Made by a program: the position numbers and the translations under genes. A DNA stretch of 64,000 bases, from contig NZ_CP049256.1 in the NCBI RefSeq assembly GCF_011046485.1, positions 434,001-498,000 of the forward strand, read 5' to 3'. Origin of the DNA: Microbacterium sp. 4R-513. GTDB lineage: Bacteria > Actinomycetota > Actinomycetes > Actinomycetales > Microbacteriaceae. Positions within the stretch are counted from its first letter, which is position 1. Each line of letters begins with the position of its first letter. The notes under the pieces are model-generated. The model worked only from the letters and a program-made list of their open reading frames with translations, was not told the origin of the DNA and made no database searches. Positions 16,749 to 26,596 of the stretch are shown here, piece after piece.

Positions 16749-17909
16749 ATGACCCACGACAAGACCCTCACCTCCTCCGGCTTCTACGTCAGCCAGGAGG
16801 CGCCCATCCACTCGGACAACCCGATCCCGACACCGCAGGCGTCGCCCCCCGACATCCTGCGCTGCGCGTACATGGAGCTCGTCGTGACCGACCTCGCGGC
16901 GTCCCGCGTGTTCTACGTCGACGTGCTCGGCCTGTACGTGACGGAGGAGGACGGCGAGGCGATCTACCTCCGCTCGACAGAGGAGTTCATCCACCACAAC
17001 CTCGTGCTGCGTCAGGGCCCCGTCGCCGCCGTCGCCGCCTTCTCCTACCGCGTGCGGACGCCCGAGGACCTCGACAAGGCGGTCGCCTTCTACGAGGAGC
17101 TGGGATGCCGCATCGAGCGCCGCCCCGAGGGCTTCACCAAGGGCATCGGCGACTCGGTGCGGGTGACCGACCCCCTCGGCTTCCCGTACGAGTTCTTCTA
17201 CCAGACCGAGCACGTCGAGCGGCTGTCGTGGCGCTACGACCTGCACACGCCGGGCGAGCTCGTCCGCCTCGACCACTTCAACCAGGTCACCCCGGACGTG
17301 CCGCGCGCCGTGAACTTCATGCAGTCGCTGGGGTTCCGCGTGACCGAGGACATCCAGGACGAGGAGGGCACGGTCTACGCCGCGTGGATGCGCCGCAAGC
17401 CCACGGTGCACGACACGGCGATGACGGGCGGCGACGGCCCGCGCATGCACCACGTCGCCTTCGCGACGCACGAGAAGCACAACATCCTCGCGATCTGCGA
17501 CAAGCTCGGCGCGCTCCGCCGCTCCGACGCGATCGAGCGCGGCCCGGGCCGGCACGGCGTGAGCAACGCGTTCTACCTCTACCTGCGCGATCCCGACGGG
17601 CACCGCGTCGAGATCTACACGCAGGACTACTACACGGGCGACCCGGACAACCCGGTCGTCACGTGGGACGTCCACGACAACCAGCGGCGCGACTGGTGGG
17701 GCAACCCCGTCGTCCCGTCCTGGTACACCGAGGCATCCCTCGTCCTCGACCTCGACGGCAACCCGCAGCCGGTCGTCGCGCGCACCGACACAAGCGAGAT
17801 GGCCGTCACGATCGGCGCCGACGGCTTCTCCTACACCCGCCCGGAGGACGCGCCCGACGAGCTGCCCAGCTGGAAGCAGGGCGAGTTCAAGCTCGGCGCG
17901 CAGCTGTAG
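16749..17909 (+). CDS. hpaD: 3,4-dihydroxyphenylacetate (homoprotocatechuate) 2,3-dioxygenase
   Basis: This 386-residue extradiol dioxygenase of the vicinal-oxygen-chelate fold strongly resembles Brevibacterium fuscum HPCD and Arthrobacter MndD over its whole length. The three metal ligands are His176 (RLDHFNQ), His235 (MHHVAF) and Glu288 (RVEIYTQDY). The second-sphere acid/base His221 (TVHDTA) is also present. All four fall at a constant offset of 21 from the B. fuscum numbering, because this protein has a longer N-terminus. It cleaves the homoprotocatechuate ring next to the diol; relatives use Fe(II) or Mn(II), and the sequence does not tell which. The identification anchors the pathway assignment of the whole island. 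Confidence 0.96.
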   Translation: MTHDKTLTSSGFYVSQEAPIHSDNPIPTPQASPPDILRCAYMELVVTDLAASRVFYVDVLGLYVTEEDGEAIYLRSTEEFIHHNLVLRQGPVAAVAAFSYRVRTPEDLDKAVAFYEELGCRIERRPEGFTKGIGDSVRVTDPLGFPYEFFYQTEHVERLSWRYDLHTPGELVRLDHFNQVTPDVPRAVNFMQSLGFRVTEDIQDEEGTVYAAWMRRKPTVHDTAMTGGDGPRMHHVAFATHEKHNILAICDKLGALRRSDAIERGPGRHGVSNAFYLYLRDPDGHRVEIYTQDYYTGDPDNPVVTWDVHDNQRRDWWGNPVVPSWYTEASLVLDLDGNPQPVVARTDTSEMAVTIGADGFSYTRPEDAPDELPSWKQGEFKLGAQL

Positions 17910-17972
17910 CCGCAGCATCCACCGGTTGATGTCCCGATCCTCTTCGAGCGTCGCGGCACCACCACCCGGTTG

Positions 17973-18025
17973 ATGTCCCGAAGTTGGTCGCTTTCGCGGC
18001 GCGAAAGCGACCAACTTCGGGACAT
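17973..18025. repeat. Perfect 25-bp palindrome with 3-base loop
   Basis: The arm 17973-17997 (ATGTCCCGAAGTTGGTCGCT and five more bases) is exactly complementary to 18001-18025 around the loop GGC. The preceding sequence CGGTTGATGTCCCGA at about 17966 is itself a direct repeat of one at about 17923. It lies between hpaD and hpaH. Confidence 0.95.
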
Positions 18026-18064
18026 GCACAGCAAGAGCAGGACGCACGAGACAGGGAGAGAAGG

Positions 18065-18850
18065 ATGCTGTCATCCGAGCAGATCGCGGCGATCGCCGAA
18101 GAGCTCGCCGAGGCCGACCGCACGCACGGCGTGATCCCCCGCATCACGGCGCGCTACCCGGATGCGACGGTCGAGGACTCGTACGCGATCCAGGGCGTCT
18201 GGCGCGACAGGAACCTCGCCGCGGGCCGGAAGCTCGTCGGGCGCAAGATCGGGCTCACGAGCAAGGCGATGCAGCAGGCGACGGGCATCACCGAGCCCGA
18301 CTACGGGGTCATGTTCGACGACACCGTCTACGAGTCCGGCGCCGAGATCCCGGTCGCGGGCTTCTCGAACGTCCGGATCGAGGTCGAGCTCGCCTTCTCG
18401 CTCGGCACCCCGCTCGAGGGGCCCGACTGCACGCTCGACGATGCGCTCGCGGCGATCGACTACGCCGTCCCCGCGCTCGAGGTGCTCAACTCGCACATCG
18501 AGCTCGAGGGCCGGACGATCGTGGACACGATCAGCGACAACGCCGCCTACGGCGCGATGGTGCTCGGCACGACCCGCAAGCGCCCCGACGAGATCGACCT
18601 GCGCTGGGTTCCTGCCCTGCTCTACAAGAACGACGAGATCGAAGAGACCGGCGTCGCCGCCGGGGTACTCGGCCACCCGGCGACGGGTGTCGCGTGGCTT
18701 GCGAACAAGTTCCACCAGCACGGCGCGCGTCTCGAGGCGGGCGAGATCATCCTGGCAGGGTCGTTCACGCGTCCCATGTGGGTCGCGGCGGGCGACAGCG
18801 TTCGCGCCGACTACGGACCGATGGGAGTCATCGAATGCCGCTTCATCTGA
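18065..18850 (+). CDS. hpaH: 2-oxo-hept-4-ene-1,7-dioate hydratase
   Basis: This 261-residue member of the HpaH/MhpD hydratase family adds water to the oxo-heptenedioate intermediate, using Mg or Mn. Family blocks are [27 protein letters not shown], the metal-site [12 protein letters not shown] with its acidic residues, [17 protein letters not shown] and the C-terminal [22 protein letters not shown]. The ATG at 18065 follows a purine-rich GGGAGAGAAGG. It overlaps the hpaI start by 16 bases, consistent with joint translation. The gap from hpaD holds a perfect palindrome. Confidence 0.93.
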   Translation: MLSSEQIAAIAEELAEADRTHGVIPRITARYPDATVEDSYAIQGVWRDRNLAAGRKLVGRKIGLTSKAMQQATGITEPDYGVMFDDTVYESGAEIPVAGFSNVRIEVELAFSLGTPLEGPDCTLDDALAAIDYAVPALEVLNSHIELEGRTIVDTISDNAAYGAMVLGTTRKRPDEIDLRWVPALLYKNDEIEETGVAAGVLGHPATGVAWLANKFHQHGARLEAGEIILAGSFTRPMWVAAGDSVRADYGPMGVIECRFI

Positions 18851-19638
18851 CGCCGACCTTCCGCGAGGCGCTGGCCGCGGCATCCCGTCCCCTCGCGGGG
18901 ATGTGGGTGTGCACGGGCAGCCCGCTCGTCGCCGAGATCTGCGCGGGGGCGGGGCTCGACTGGGTGCTCATCGACATGGAGCACGCCCCGAACGGCCTCG
19001 AGTCCGTCGTCGCGCAGCTGCACGCCGTATCCGCCTACCCGGTCACACCCGTGGTGCGCGTGCCGATCGGCGACGTCGTGACCATCAAGCAGGTGCTCGA
19101 CCTCGGAGCGCAGAGCCTCCTCGTGCCGATGATCTCGTCGGCCGATGAGGCGCGGGCGGTGGTGCGGGCCGTGCGGTATCCCCCGCGCGGCACGCGCGGC
19201 GTCGGGTCGGCGCTCGCGCGCAGCGGCCGCTGGAACCGCATCGACGGATATCTGACGAATGCCGATGCCCACGTCTCGCTCTTCGTGCAGATCGAGACGG
19301 CGGCCGGCGTCGAGGCGGCGGCCGAGATCGCGGCGGTCGACGGCGTCGATGGCGTCTTCGTCGGTCCGAGCGACCTCGCAGCATCGATGGGAGTGCTCGG
19401 CGCGCAGACGCATCCCGAGGTCGTCGCGGCGGTCCGGCGGACGTTCGAGGCGGTGAAGGCCGCGGGCAAGCCCGTCGGGGTGAACGCCTTCGATCCCGCC
19501 GTCGCCGACGGCTACCTCGACGACGGCGCGGACTTCATCCTCGTCGGGGCCGACGTCGCGCTCCTCGCGCGCGGCTCGGAGGCCCTCGAGGCTCGGTTCA
19601 TCGGCCGCGGGCGCGACGGCGAGCGCGCTTCGTACTGA
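18835..19638 (+). CDS. hpaI: 4-hydroxy-2-oxoheptanedioate aldolase
   Basis: This 267-residue class II aldolase of the HpcH/HpaI family splits 4-hydroxy-2-oxoheptanedioate into pyruvate and succinate semialdehyde. Key residues are all visible: His50 in DMEHAPN, Arg75 in VRVP, the metal ligand Glu154 in VQIETAAGV and Asp180 in VGPSDLAASMG. The start lies inside the end of hpaH. Its product succinate semialdehyde is the substrate of the gabD enzyme at the other end of the island, which closes the pathway to the TCA cycle. It ends three bases from the convergent regulator gene. Confidence 0.94.
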   Translation: MPLHLTPTFREALAAASRPLAGMWVCTGSPLVAEICAGAGLDWVLIDMEHAPNGLESVVAQLHAVSAYPVTPVVRVPIGDVVTIKQVLDLGAQSLLVPMISSADEARAVVRAVRYPPRGTRGVGSALARSGRWNRIDGYLTNADAHVSLFVQIETAAGVEAAAEIAAVDGVDGVFVGPSDLAASMGVLGAQTHPEVVAAVRRTFEAVKAAGKPVGVNAFDPAVADGYLDDGADFILVGADVALLARGSEALEARFIGRGRDGERASY

Positions 19639-19641
19639 GGC

Positions 19642-20610
19642 TCAGACCCAGCCGCGACGGACCGCCTCGGCACCGAGCTGGATGCGCGTCGCGACGCCGG
19701 CGCGCTCCATGAGGTCGGCGACCCGGCGCTGGACGGTGCGCACCGAGATGCCGAGCTGCGTCGCGGCCGCGGCATCCGTCAATCCCAGCAGAAGCAGGTT
19801 GAGCAGGTCGGTGTCGACGGGATCCTCGTCCCGCTCCTGCAACACGCCGCGTGAGGCGAGGAGCGTCGGCGCCGACTTCCACGCCTCTTCGAACATTGCG
19901 ATGACGAGGTCGAGCAGGCCGCTCGGATGGATCAGGAGGCCACCCGCCACGCGGCGCTCACCGCGCGAGTACATCGGGATCAGGGCGAAGGACGAGTCGG
20001 CGATGAAGAGCCTCGTCGGCAGACTCGGCAGGACCCGCACCTCCTCGCCGAGGGGCTCGAGCTCGCGGACCGTATCGACGAATCCGGGTCGATTCAGCAC
20101 GCCCGCTTCGGCGACGACGCGGTACCGCACGCCTCGGGCGAGGGCGAGGTCCTCCTCGACGTTGTCCTCGCCCGACATGATCGCGACGTCCTCGAGGACG
20201 AAGACCCGCACCTGGTGCTCGGCAGACGCCTGCAGCTGTCCGAGGCGCTGGACGACGGCCTCCGGGCCGAAGACGACCTCGACGACATCCGGCGCGGCTC
20301 GCTGAGCGGCTCCTCCCCGATACAGGTCGCTCAGGTGCACGAGCGCCTCATGGCCGGCCGCGAGCTGCCGCTCGCGCTCCCGCAGGATCGGCAGCATCGC
20401 GACGGCGGGCGAGGATGCGACGACGCGGTCGGGCGCCGAGGCGAGGCGCGCGATCAGGCCGAGCTCCTCGAGGTCGTCGACGACCTGCCGTGCCATGCGG
20501 ACGGGGATCGAGGCGTCCGCGGCGATCTCGGCCAGGTCGGCGGAGGGAAGCGCCAGCAGCAGCCGATAGACCGCCGAATGGTCCTCGCTCAATCCGATCG
20601 CTTCGAGCAT
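19642..20610 (-). CDS. TrmB-like / LuxR-type transcriptional regulator
   Basis: This 322-residue protein has an N-terminal winged helix (MLEAIGLSEDHSAVYRLLL, IPVRMARQVVDDLEELGLI, about residues 1-55), a central region of unknown ligand specificity, and a C-terminal LuxR-type helix-turn-helix (LLLGLTDAAAATQLGISVRT). The same architecture is seen in actinobacterial regulators adjacent to secreted subtilases. It is divergent from such a protease here, with 112 bases between, and probably controls it. ATG 20610 is preceded by GGAGG; a longer in-frame start has none. It converges on hpaI but is unlikely to regulate that pathway, which has its own IclR and GntR proteins. Confidence 0.8.
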   Translation of the reverse strand: MLEAIGLSEDHSAVYRLLLALPSADLAEIAADASIPVRMARQVVDDLEELGLIARLASAPDRVVASSPAVAMLPILRERERQLAAGHEALVHLSDLYRGGAAQRAAPDVVEVVFGPEAVVQRLGQLQASAEHQVRVFVLEDVAIMSGEDNVEEDLALARGVRYRVVAEAGVLNRPGFVDTVRELEPLGEEVRVLPSLPTRLFIADSSFALIPMYSRGERRVAGGLLIHPSGLLDLVIAMFEEAWKSAPTLLASRGVLQERDEDPVDTDLLNLLLLGLTDAAAATQLGISVRTVQRRVADLMERAGVATRIQLGAEAVRRGWV

Positions 20611-20722
20611 CGCGCCTCCTCGAATGTCTGGCGGATGAGCGCCATGGCGCTTCTCCGCCATCACTGTAGACCGACTCTCAGCGACAGTTGAAAGGACGCT
20701 TCACGAGAGGTCCCTCCCCGCC

Positions 20723-23700
20723 ATGTCCCACCACCCCCTTTCCCCACGTCACCGCGCCCGCACGGTGACAGCCGTCCTGAGCTCCGCAGCGATCGCGGCA
20801 GCCGGCATCGGCCTCGCGGCACCGGCCGGCGCCGCACCCCCTCCAACGGATCGGCGACCTCCATCGGTCAGCCCGCCGAGCACACGGTCACGCTGATCAC
20901 CGGCGATCGCGTGACCGTGCAGACCCTCGCCGACGGCAAGGACGCCGTCGACGTCGAGCCGGCCGTCCCCGGCACGGGGTTCCGCACCCTTCGCACGAAG
21001 GACGACCTGTACGTCATGCCGGAGGGCGTCGACCGCTACGTCGCGGCCGGTGTCGTCGACCGCGACCTCTTCAACGTGACGCGGCTCATCGACTTCGGCT
21101 ACGACGACGCGCACGTGGATGCCACCCCCGTCATCGTCGAGCTCGAGTCCGGCCCCACGACCTTCGCAGCGGATCCCCCCGTCCCGGGCATCGAGCTCGG
21201 CCTGCCGCTCGAGAGCATCGGCGGCGCGGCGGCGAAGGCTGATCACGCGGATGCCGCGGCCACCTGGGCCGCTCTCACCCATGCCGAGGGCCCCACCGCC
21301 TTCGGCTCCGACGTCAGCCTCGCCGGCGGCGTCGAGGCGATCCACCTCGACGGCAAGGTTCAGGCGACGCTCGACTCGAGCGTCCCGTGGATCGGCGCCC
21401 CCGAGGCCTGGGAGAAGGGGTACACCGGCGAAGGGGTCACCGTGGCCGTGCTCGACACGGGCTACGACGACACGCACCCCGACCTCGCGGGCCGGGTGCT
21501 GCCCGAGTCGACGAGCTTCGTCCCGGACGAGGACGTCGCCTGGGACCCGAACGGTCACGGCACCCACGTCGCATCGACGATCGCCGGCACAGGCGCCGCC
21601 AGCGGCGGCTCCCACCGAGGCGTCGCGGATGGCGCGGACCTGCTCGTCGGCAAGATCCTCGACTCCTCGGGCCAGGGCCAGGACTCGTGGGTCATCGCCG
21701 GCATGGAGTGGGCCGCCTCTCACGCGCCGATCGTCTCGATGAGCATCGGCTCGCAGATGCCGTCCGACGGCACCGACATGATGTCGACGGCGCTCAACGA
21801 GATCGCCGAGAAGACCGGCACCCTGTTCGTCGTCGCGGCCGGCAACTCCGGCGCCCCTGAGACCGTCAACGCTCCGGGCGCCGCGGCCGAGGCGCTCACC
21901 GTCAGCTCGGTCGACGACCCAGGCGGCGAGCTGTCCGGCTTCTCGAGCCAGGGGCCGCTGTGGGGTACGGGCGTGATGAAGCCGAACATCGCCGGGCCGG
22001 GAAACAATGTCACGGCCGCACGATCTGCGGACTCGCCCGGAGAGGGCGATTACATCGCCATGAGCGGCACGTCGATGGCCACACCGCACGTCTCGGGCGC
22101 GGCTGCGATCATCAAGCAGCAGCACCCGGAGTACACCGCCGACCAGCTGCGCGCGGCGCTTCTGAGCAGCGCGAAGGACCTCGGTCTGACGGCCTATCAG
22201 CAGGGTGCCGGCGTGGTAGACATCGCCGCCGCGCTCGACGCGCAGGTGGTGGCTTCGGGCTCGGGCGACTTCGGGCTCGTGTCGTGGGGCGAGGACCTCT
22301 CGCCGATCGAGCGGACCGTCGAGTACACGAACCACTCGGACGCCGAGGTCACGGTCGACCTCGCCGCGACCCTGCGCGACTCGACGAACGGCGGCTCCGG
22401 CGACGACACCGCGGCCGCGCTCGCCCTGGGTGCGGACAGCCTCACGATCCCGGCGGGCGAGACGCGGTCGGTGAAGATCGCCGCCAACCCGGCCGATGTC
22501 GAGCCCGGCACCCAGAACACCGGCGCGCTCACCGCGTCGATCGACGGGACCGCTGTCGCGCGCACGCCCCTCGGACTCCTCCGCGAGGGCGAGCGCTATG
22601 ACCTGACCCTCACGGCGACCGGATTCCACGGCGAGCCCCTCGACCTCGTGGCGACGGTCGTCAATCTCGACGAGGGCTGGTTCGACCCGGTGTACGTCTC
22701 CGGCGAGCGCACCCTCCGGCTTCCGAAGGGACGCTGGGCCGTCGTCGCCTACCCGGACATCGCACGTGAGCCCGACACCCTCGCCACGGTCGCGCTCGGC
22801 GACCCGGACATCCTCCTCGACGGCGCGAAGACCGTCGAGCTGGACGCGCGCCAGGCGGTGCCGGTAACGGTGGACGTCGACCGCGACGGGCTCGAGCAGA
22901 CCGTCCGGCGCATGGACGTGAACATCGACGGCATCGGCACCGGGGTCCTCGTCCCGATCATGGCCGACGAGATGTGGGCTCAGCCGATGGATCCCTCCGA
23001 CGCCGTGGCCGTCGACTTCACGACCCGGTGGCGTCTCACCCACGAGCGGATGAGCATCGACATCGGCGGCCGGCACCTCGACGCGCTGCCGCTGAACTCC
23101 TCCAAGCCGATGACCGGTGAGCTGAAGACCCAGGTCGTCGACGCCGGAGCAGGCAGCCCTGAGGAGTTCGCCTCAGCAGGCGCCCGCGACAGGATCGCCT
23201 TCGTCACGCTCTCCCCCGACGTGACCCCGATGCAGCAGGCGGCCAACGCCGCCGCCGCGGGTGCCGCGATGCTCATCATGGCCAACGACGCCGATGAGGA
23301 GTTCAACACCTTCGTCGGCGGCGAGGACGAGTACACGAAGGGCCCCATCGCGGTCGCCGGGATCAGCGGCGTCGAGGGCGACCTCGTACGGGCCATGCTC
23401 GCGAAGAAGAAGGAGAAGGCGACCGTCGTCGCCGAGGCCTACTCGGACGAGATCTGGGACCTCTCGCACTTCGTCGACGGATCGGTTCCCGCCGACCTCG
23501 CCTACCACCCGAAGGATCTCGCCCGAGTGGACACCACGATCTTCGGCAAGAAGGGCGCCGAGGTCGCGGAGATCCGCTGGGACGTCAATCCGGCCGGCCG
23601 GATGGGCTACGCGCTGCACATGTCCACGCAGCGCGGCATGGTGCGGACGGACTGGACCGACGCGTCTGCGGATTGGGACCAGGAGCTCGTGACGGTCGAC

Positions 23701-24561
23701 GGCCTGTGGCTCATGCGGGACATCACTCGCAGCTACGAGCCGGGTGAACGGACCGAGACGGCGTACTTCTCGCCCATCGTGCGCCCGTTCGTCGGCCAGA
23801 GCTTCCGAGCGCCCGTGCGCGCGGGGACCGCGCTGTCGATCATCGTCCCGGCCTACTCCGACGGCGGCGAGCTCTTCCACGAGGGAACCATCAGCACGGA
23901 TGCGGAAGACTCCAACGCCGCCATCACGACGGAGCTCTTCGTCGACGAAACGCTCGTCCGCTCCTCGCCGTTCATCGACGCCAACTACTGGGAGATGCCG
24001 GACGGGACCCACGACGTGCGAGTCACGCAGACGGCCACGCACGATGGAACGGTCCTGACGTCGTCGACGAAGCTGGCCTCGTCGTGGACGTTCAAGACGA
24101 CCGGCGACTCGGAGGACTGGACGATGCAGTTCCTCCCGATGCTCCAGGCCTACTACGACGTTGATCTCAACGCCGCGGGTCTGGCAGGCGACGGACGCAA
24201 GAAGGGCGAGACCGTCCCCCTTGCGCTGGAGATCGGTCACATCGCGGGTGCTGTGGGCAGTGGAGCCGTCAAGACGACGAAGCTCGAGATGCGGGTCGCA
24301 GGAGGCGGCTGGACGGCCGTCCCGCTCGGACTCGTGTCGCGCGACACCTCCGGCCCGGGCGAGCCTCCGACCGATGGGAGCGAGAGCGCGACAGGTCGTG
24401 CGTTCGTCGCGGCGTACAAGGCCGGGCTGAAGGTGCCGGACGCGGGAGGGTGGATCGACCTCAGGGTCACGACCGCCGACGAGGCCGGCAACACGATGTC
24501 GCAGGAGATCGAGCACGCGGTCGAGGTCGCCCCCGCGAAGGGCGGCAAGCCCCGCCCCTGA
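20723..24561 (+). pseudogene. Large secreted S8 family subtilisin-like protease, frameshifted after the signal peptide
   Basis: A signal peptide (MSHHPLSPRHRARTVTAVL, then an Ala-rich core ending in PAGAAP) starts at 20723 but stops near 20895. The mature protease continues in another frame. Adding one C to the five-C run at 20837-20841 joins them, giving a product of about 1279 residues. The mature part has the inhibitor-like segment HTVTLITGDRV, then the catalytic Asp in VAVLDTGYDDTHPDL (codon 21454), His in GHGTHVAS (21556), Asn in VVAAGNSG and Ser in SGTSMATPHVSG (22072). A protease-associated domain lies around 23185-23420, with beta-sandwich regions after it. Coding quality is uniform across the break, so a sequencing indel is likely. 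It would act outside the cell on protein substrates. Confidence 0.85.
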
Positions 24562-24573
24562 CCTTCCCCGACT

Positions 24574-24653
24574 CCGGTCGACCCCGAGCCGAGCCCGGCG
24601 ATCCGCATCCCCCCGGAGGATCGCCGGGCCCTCCGCGGGGCGGGGTCGACCGG
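24574..24653 (+). terminator. Two-level hairpin after the protease gene
   Basis: CCGGTCGACCCC at 24574-24585 pairs with GGGGTCGACCGG at 24642-24653. Nested inside, CCCGGCGATCC pairs with GGATCGCCGGG. It begins thirteen bases after the protease stop and probably ends its transcript. Confidence 0.75.
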
Positions 24654-24722
24654 CACCTCGTCTCATCCACGGCCGCTGTCAAGCGTTCGTCCGCCGTGGG
24701 CGCGCATGACATCGTGGAACTC

Positions 24723-25520
24723 ATGAAGAGGGATGTCTCCGCGCGCATCGTCCTGAACGTCAGCGAACCCGCCGACCTCGTCTTCGCGATCGCGGTCGCG
24801 AGACAGTACGAATCGGTCGACGAGCGGTTCGAGGCATCCGTCGGCGGAGAACCCGTGCCGCACCACGAGCTGTCGGACGCGCACGGCACCCGGTTGCACC
24901 GCCTGCAGGCGGGTGCGGGCGAGCTCGTCGTGGAGTACCAGGCATCCGTCGACGATGCGGCGCCCGTCCCGGACGCCGGCGAGACCGAGCTGCTCGTCTA
25001 CTCGCGACCGAGTCGCTACGCGGAGTCGGACTCGCTCCTCCCCACGGCGGCCGCGGAGTTCGGCGGGATCACCCAGCCGTCCGATCTGCTCGCCGCGGTC
25101 TCGTCGTGGGTCGGCACCGAGCTCGCCTACGTCTCGGGATCCTCGCTCGTGACCGACGGCGCGGTGCGCACGCTGCTCGCCAGGCAGGGCGTCTGCCGCG
25201 ACTACTCGCACCTGTGCATCGCGCTCCTGCGGTCGCTCGGCGTCCCGGCGCGCCTGGCCGCCGTCTATGCGCCGGGACTCTCGCCGATGGACTTCCATGC
25301 CGTCGCCGAGGCGTGGGTGGACGGCCGCTGGTGTGCGGTGGACGCGACGACGCTCGCGCCGCGCTCGACCCTCGTGCGGATCGCGACGGGACGGGATGCC
25401 GCGGACACGGCGTTCCTCAACATCGTGTCGGGGCGGGCCGAGCTCGTCGACATCTCGGTGTCGGCCGTCGCCGACAGCCTCCCCTACGACGACGTCACGC
25501 AGCTCGTCTCGATCACCTGA
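24723..25520 (+). CDS. Transglutaminase-like (Cys protease fold) protein
   Basis: This 265-residue cytosolic protein has an N-terminal beta-rich domain and a transglutaminase core. The triad is visible: Cys158 in GVCRDYSHL, His192 in MDFHAVAEAWVDG and Asp207 in CAVDATT. Such bacterial proteins act as peptidases or peptide ligases; the substrate is unknown. ATG 24723 was used because the first beta-strand (ARIVLNVSEPADLVFAIAVA) follows. No signal peptide is seen. It lies just after the secreted protease, behind a terminator hairpin, so probably in a separate transcript. Confidence 0.8.
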   Translation: MKRDVSARIVLNVSEPADLVFAIAVARQYESVDERFEASVGGEPVPHHELSDAHGTRLHRLQAGAGELVVEYQASVDDAAPVPDAGETELLVYSRPSRYAESDSLLPTAAAEFGGITQPSDLLAAVSSWVGTELAYVSGSSLVTDGAVRTLLARQGVCRDYSHLCIALLRSLGVPARLAAVYAPGLSPMDFHAVAEAWVDGRWCAVDATTLAPRSTLVRIATGRDAADTAFLNIVSGRAELVDISVSAVADSLPYDDVTQLVSIT

Positions 25521-25578
25521 GCCGTACCGGTCGCCCGGCCGGGTGGCCGCCCGTCGCCGGGCGTGCGAACCTGGACGC

Positions 25579-26133
25579 ATGAAGAAGTGGGTCGTCCGAT
25601 TCGCGACGCTTTACGTGTTCAACCTCGCCGTGCTCCTCGTCATCGATCTGCTCGTCGCGGGCGTCTCGGTGGGCTGGGGCGTCCTGTGGGCGAGCGTCAT
25701 CCTCACCGCGGCCGTGCTCTGGGTGAAGCCTCTGATCCACAAGTGGTTCACCGGCATGGCCGCGCGGTCGGCCGGGCAGCGGACGAAGGCCGGCGAGTGG
25801 CTCGTCCGCGCCGGTCTGGTCTTCCTCGTCGAGCTCATCGTGTGGGTGATCGTCGTCATGCTGTCGGGCGTGCAGGTGCGGCACTTCTTCCTCGGATACC
25901 TCCTGCCCCCCGTCCTGCTCCTCATCGCATGGGCGATCTACGCCGCGATCGACGACCGTCTCGAGGCGCGTGCGGGCGACCTGTTCGACCGCGCCTCGGC
26001 GGGCATCGGGCGCGGGAGGACGGATGCCGCGGCCCCCGTCGCTCCTCCCTCCGCTGAAGCGCGGGCCGCCCGCGAAGAGCTGCAGGACGGCCTGACGGCG
26101 GAGCAGCGGCGCATGCTCGACGAGCTGGGCTGA
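25579..26133 (+). CDS. Predicted membrane protein of unknown function
   Basis: I do not recognise a named family in this 184-residue protein. It has about four hydrophobic segments (residues about 10-30, 33-50, 75-98 and 103-122), then a charged, Ala-rich cytosolic tail with a short helical end (EARAAREELQDGLTAEQRRM). The N-terminus MKKWVVRFATLYVFNLAVLL is positively charged, which suggests the start is right. It is 58 bases downstream of the transglutaminase-like gene on the same strand. Confidence 0.75.
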   Translation: MKKWVVRFATLYVFNLAVLLVIDLLVAGVSVGWGVLWASVILTAAVLWVKPLIHKWFTGMAARSAGQRTKAGEWLVRAGLVFLVELIVWVIVVMLSGVQVRHFFLGYLLPPVLLLIAWAIYAAIDDRLEARAGDLFDRASAGIGRGRTDAAAPVAPPSAEARAAREELQDGLTAEQRRMLDELG

Positions 26134-26212
26134 CGGATCTCCCCCGGGCTGTCGATCCACCGCGGACTCGATCGTCATCACGGTGTCGCAACCGACCTGA
26201 AGGGATGACACC

Positions 26213-26596
26213 ATGCGCTACACGCTTCTGCTCCACTACCCCGAGATGAGCGCGGAAGAGCTCGGACCCGAGGCGCTCGCCGAGGGAATGCGCGAGTTCG
26301 ACGAGTACGCCAAAGCGCTCGACGCCGCCGGAGTGCTCCGGTCCGCGGAGGTGCTGCAGCCGTCCGAGCTGACGACGACCATCACGTCGGCGGACGGCTC
26401 GCTCCGCGTGCAGGACGGTCCCTACGCCGACACGAAGGAGCAGCTCGGGGGCACCTTCGTCATCGAGGTCGACGATCTGGACGCCGCGATCGTCTGGGCA
26501 GGCAAGGCGCCCTCCGTCGCGTGGGGCGCCGTGGAGATCCGTCCCGTAGGGACGCGCTTCGTCGACGGCGCCTGGTCGGCGTTCGACTACCGATGA
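26213..26596 (+). CDS. YCII-related (DGPF) protein
   Basis: This 127-residue protein is a YCII/DGPF-family dimeric alpha-beta barrel. It opens MRYTLLLHYPEM and has the signature VQDGPYADTKEQLGGTFVIEVDDLDAAI with the eponymous DGP(Y/F) block. Function is unproven. Genes of this family are regularly paired with ECF42 sigma factors, as here: its stop overlaps the sigma gene start as ATGA. It may be a target or cofactor of that system. The ATG has AAGGGATGACACC just upstream. Confidence 0.88.
   Translation: MRYTLLLHYPEMSAEELGPEALAEGMREFDEYAKALDAAGVLRSAEVLQPSELTTTITSADGSLRVQDGPYADTKEQLGGTFVIEVDDLDAAIVWAGKAPSVAWGAVEIRPVGTRFVDGAWSAFDYR

Noticed and set aside
16454..20841. Programmed frameshifting in hpaE and the protease
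   Set aside because: Neither site has a slippery heptamer with a stimulatory structure, and the shifts are of opposite sign in plain C runs; indels are simpler.
20749..23076. A 775-codon minus-strand frame opposite the protease
   Set aside because: The catalytic Asp, His and Ser motifs of the subtilase are on the plus strand. The antisense frame has no recognisable domain.
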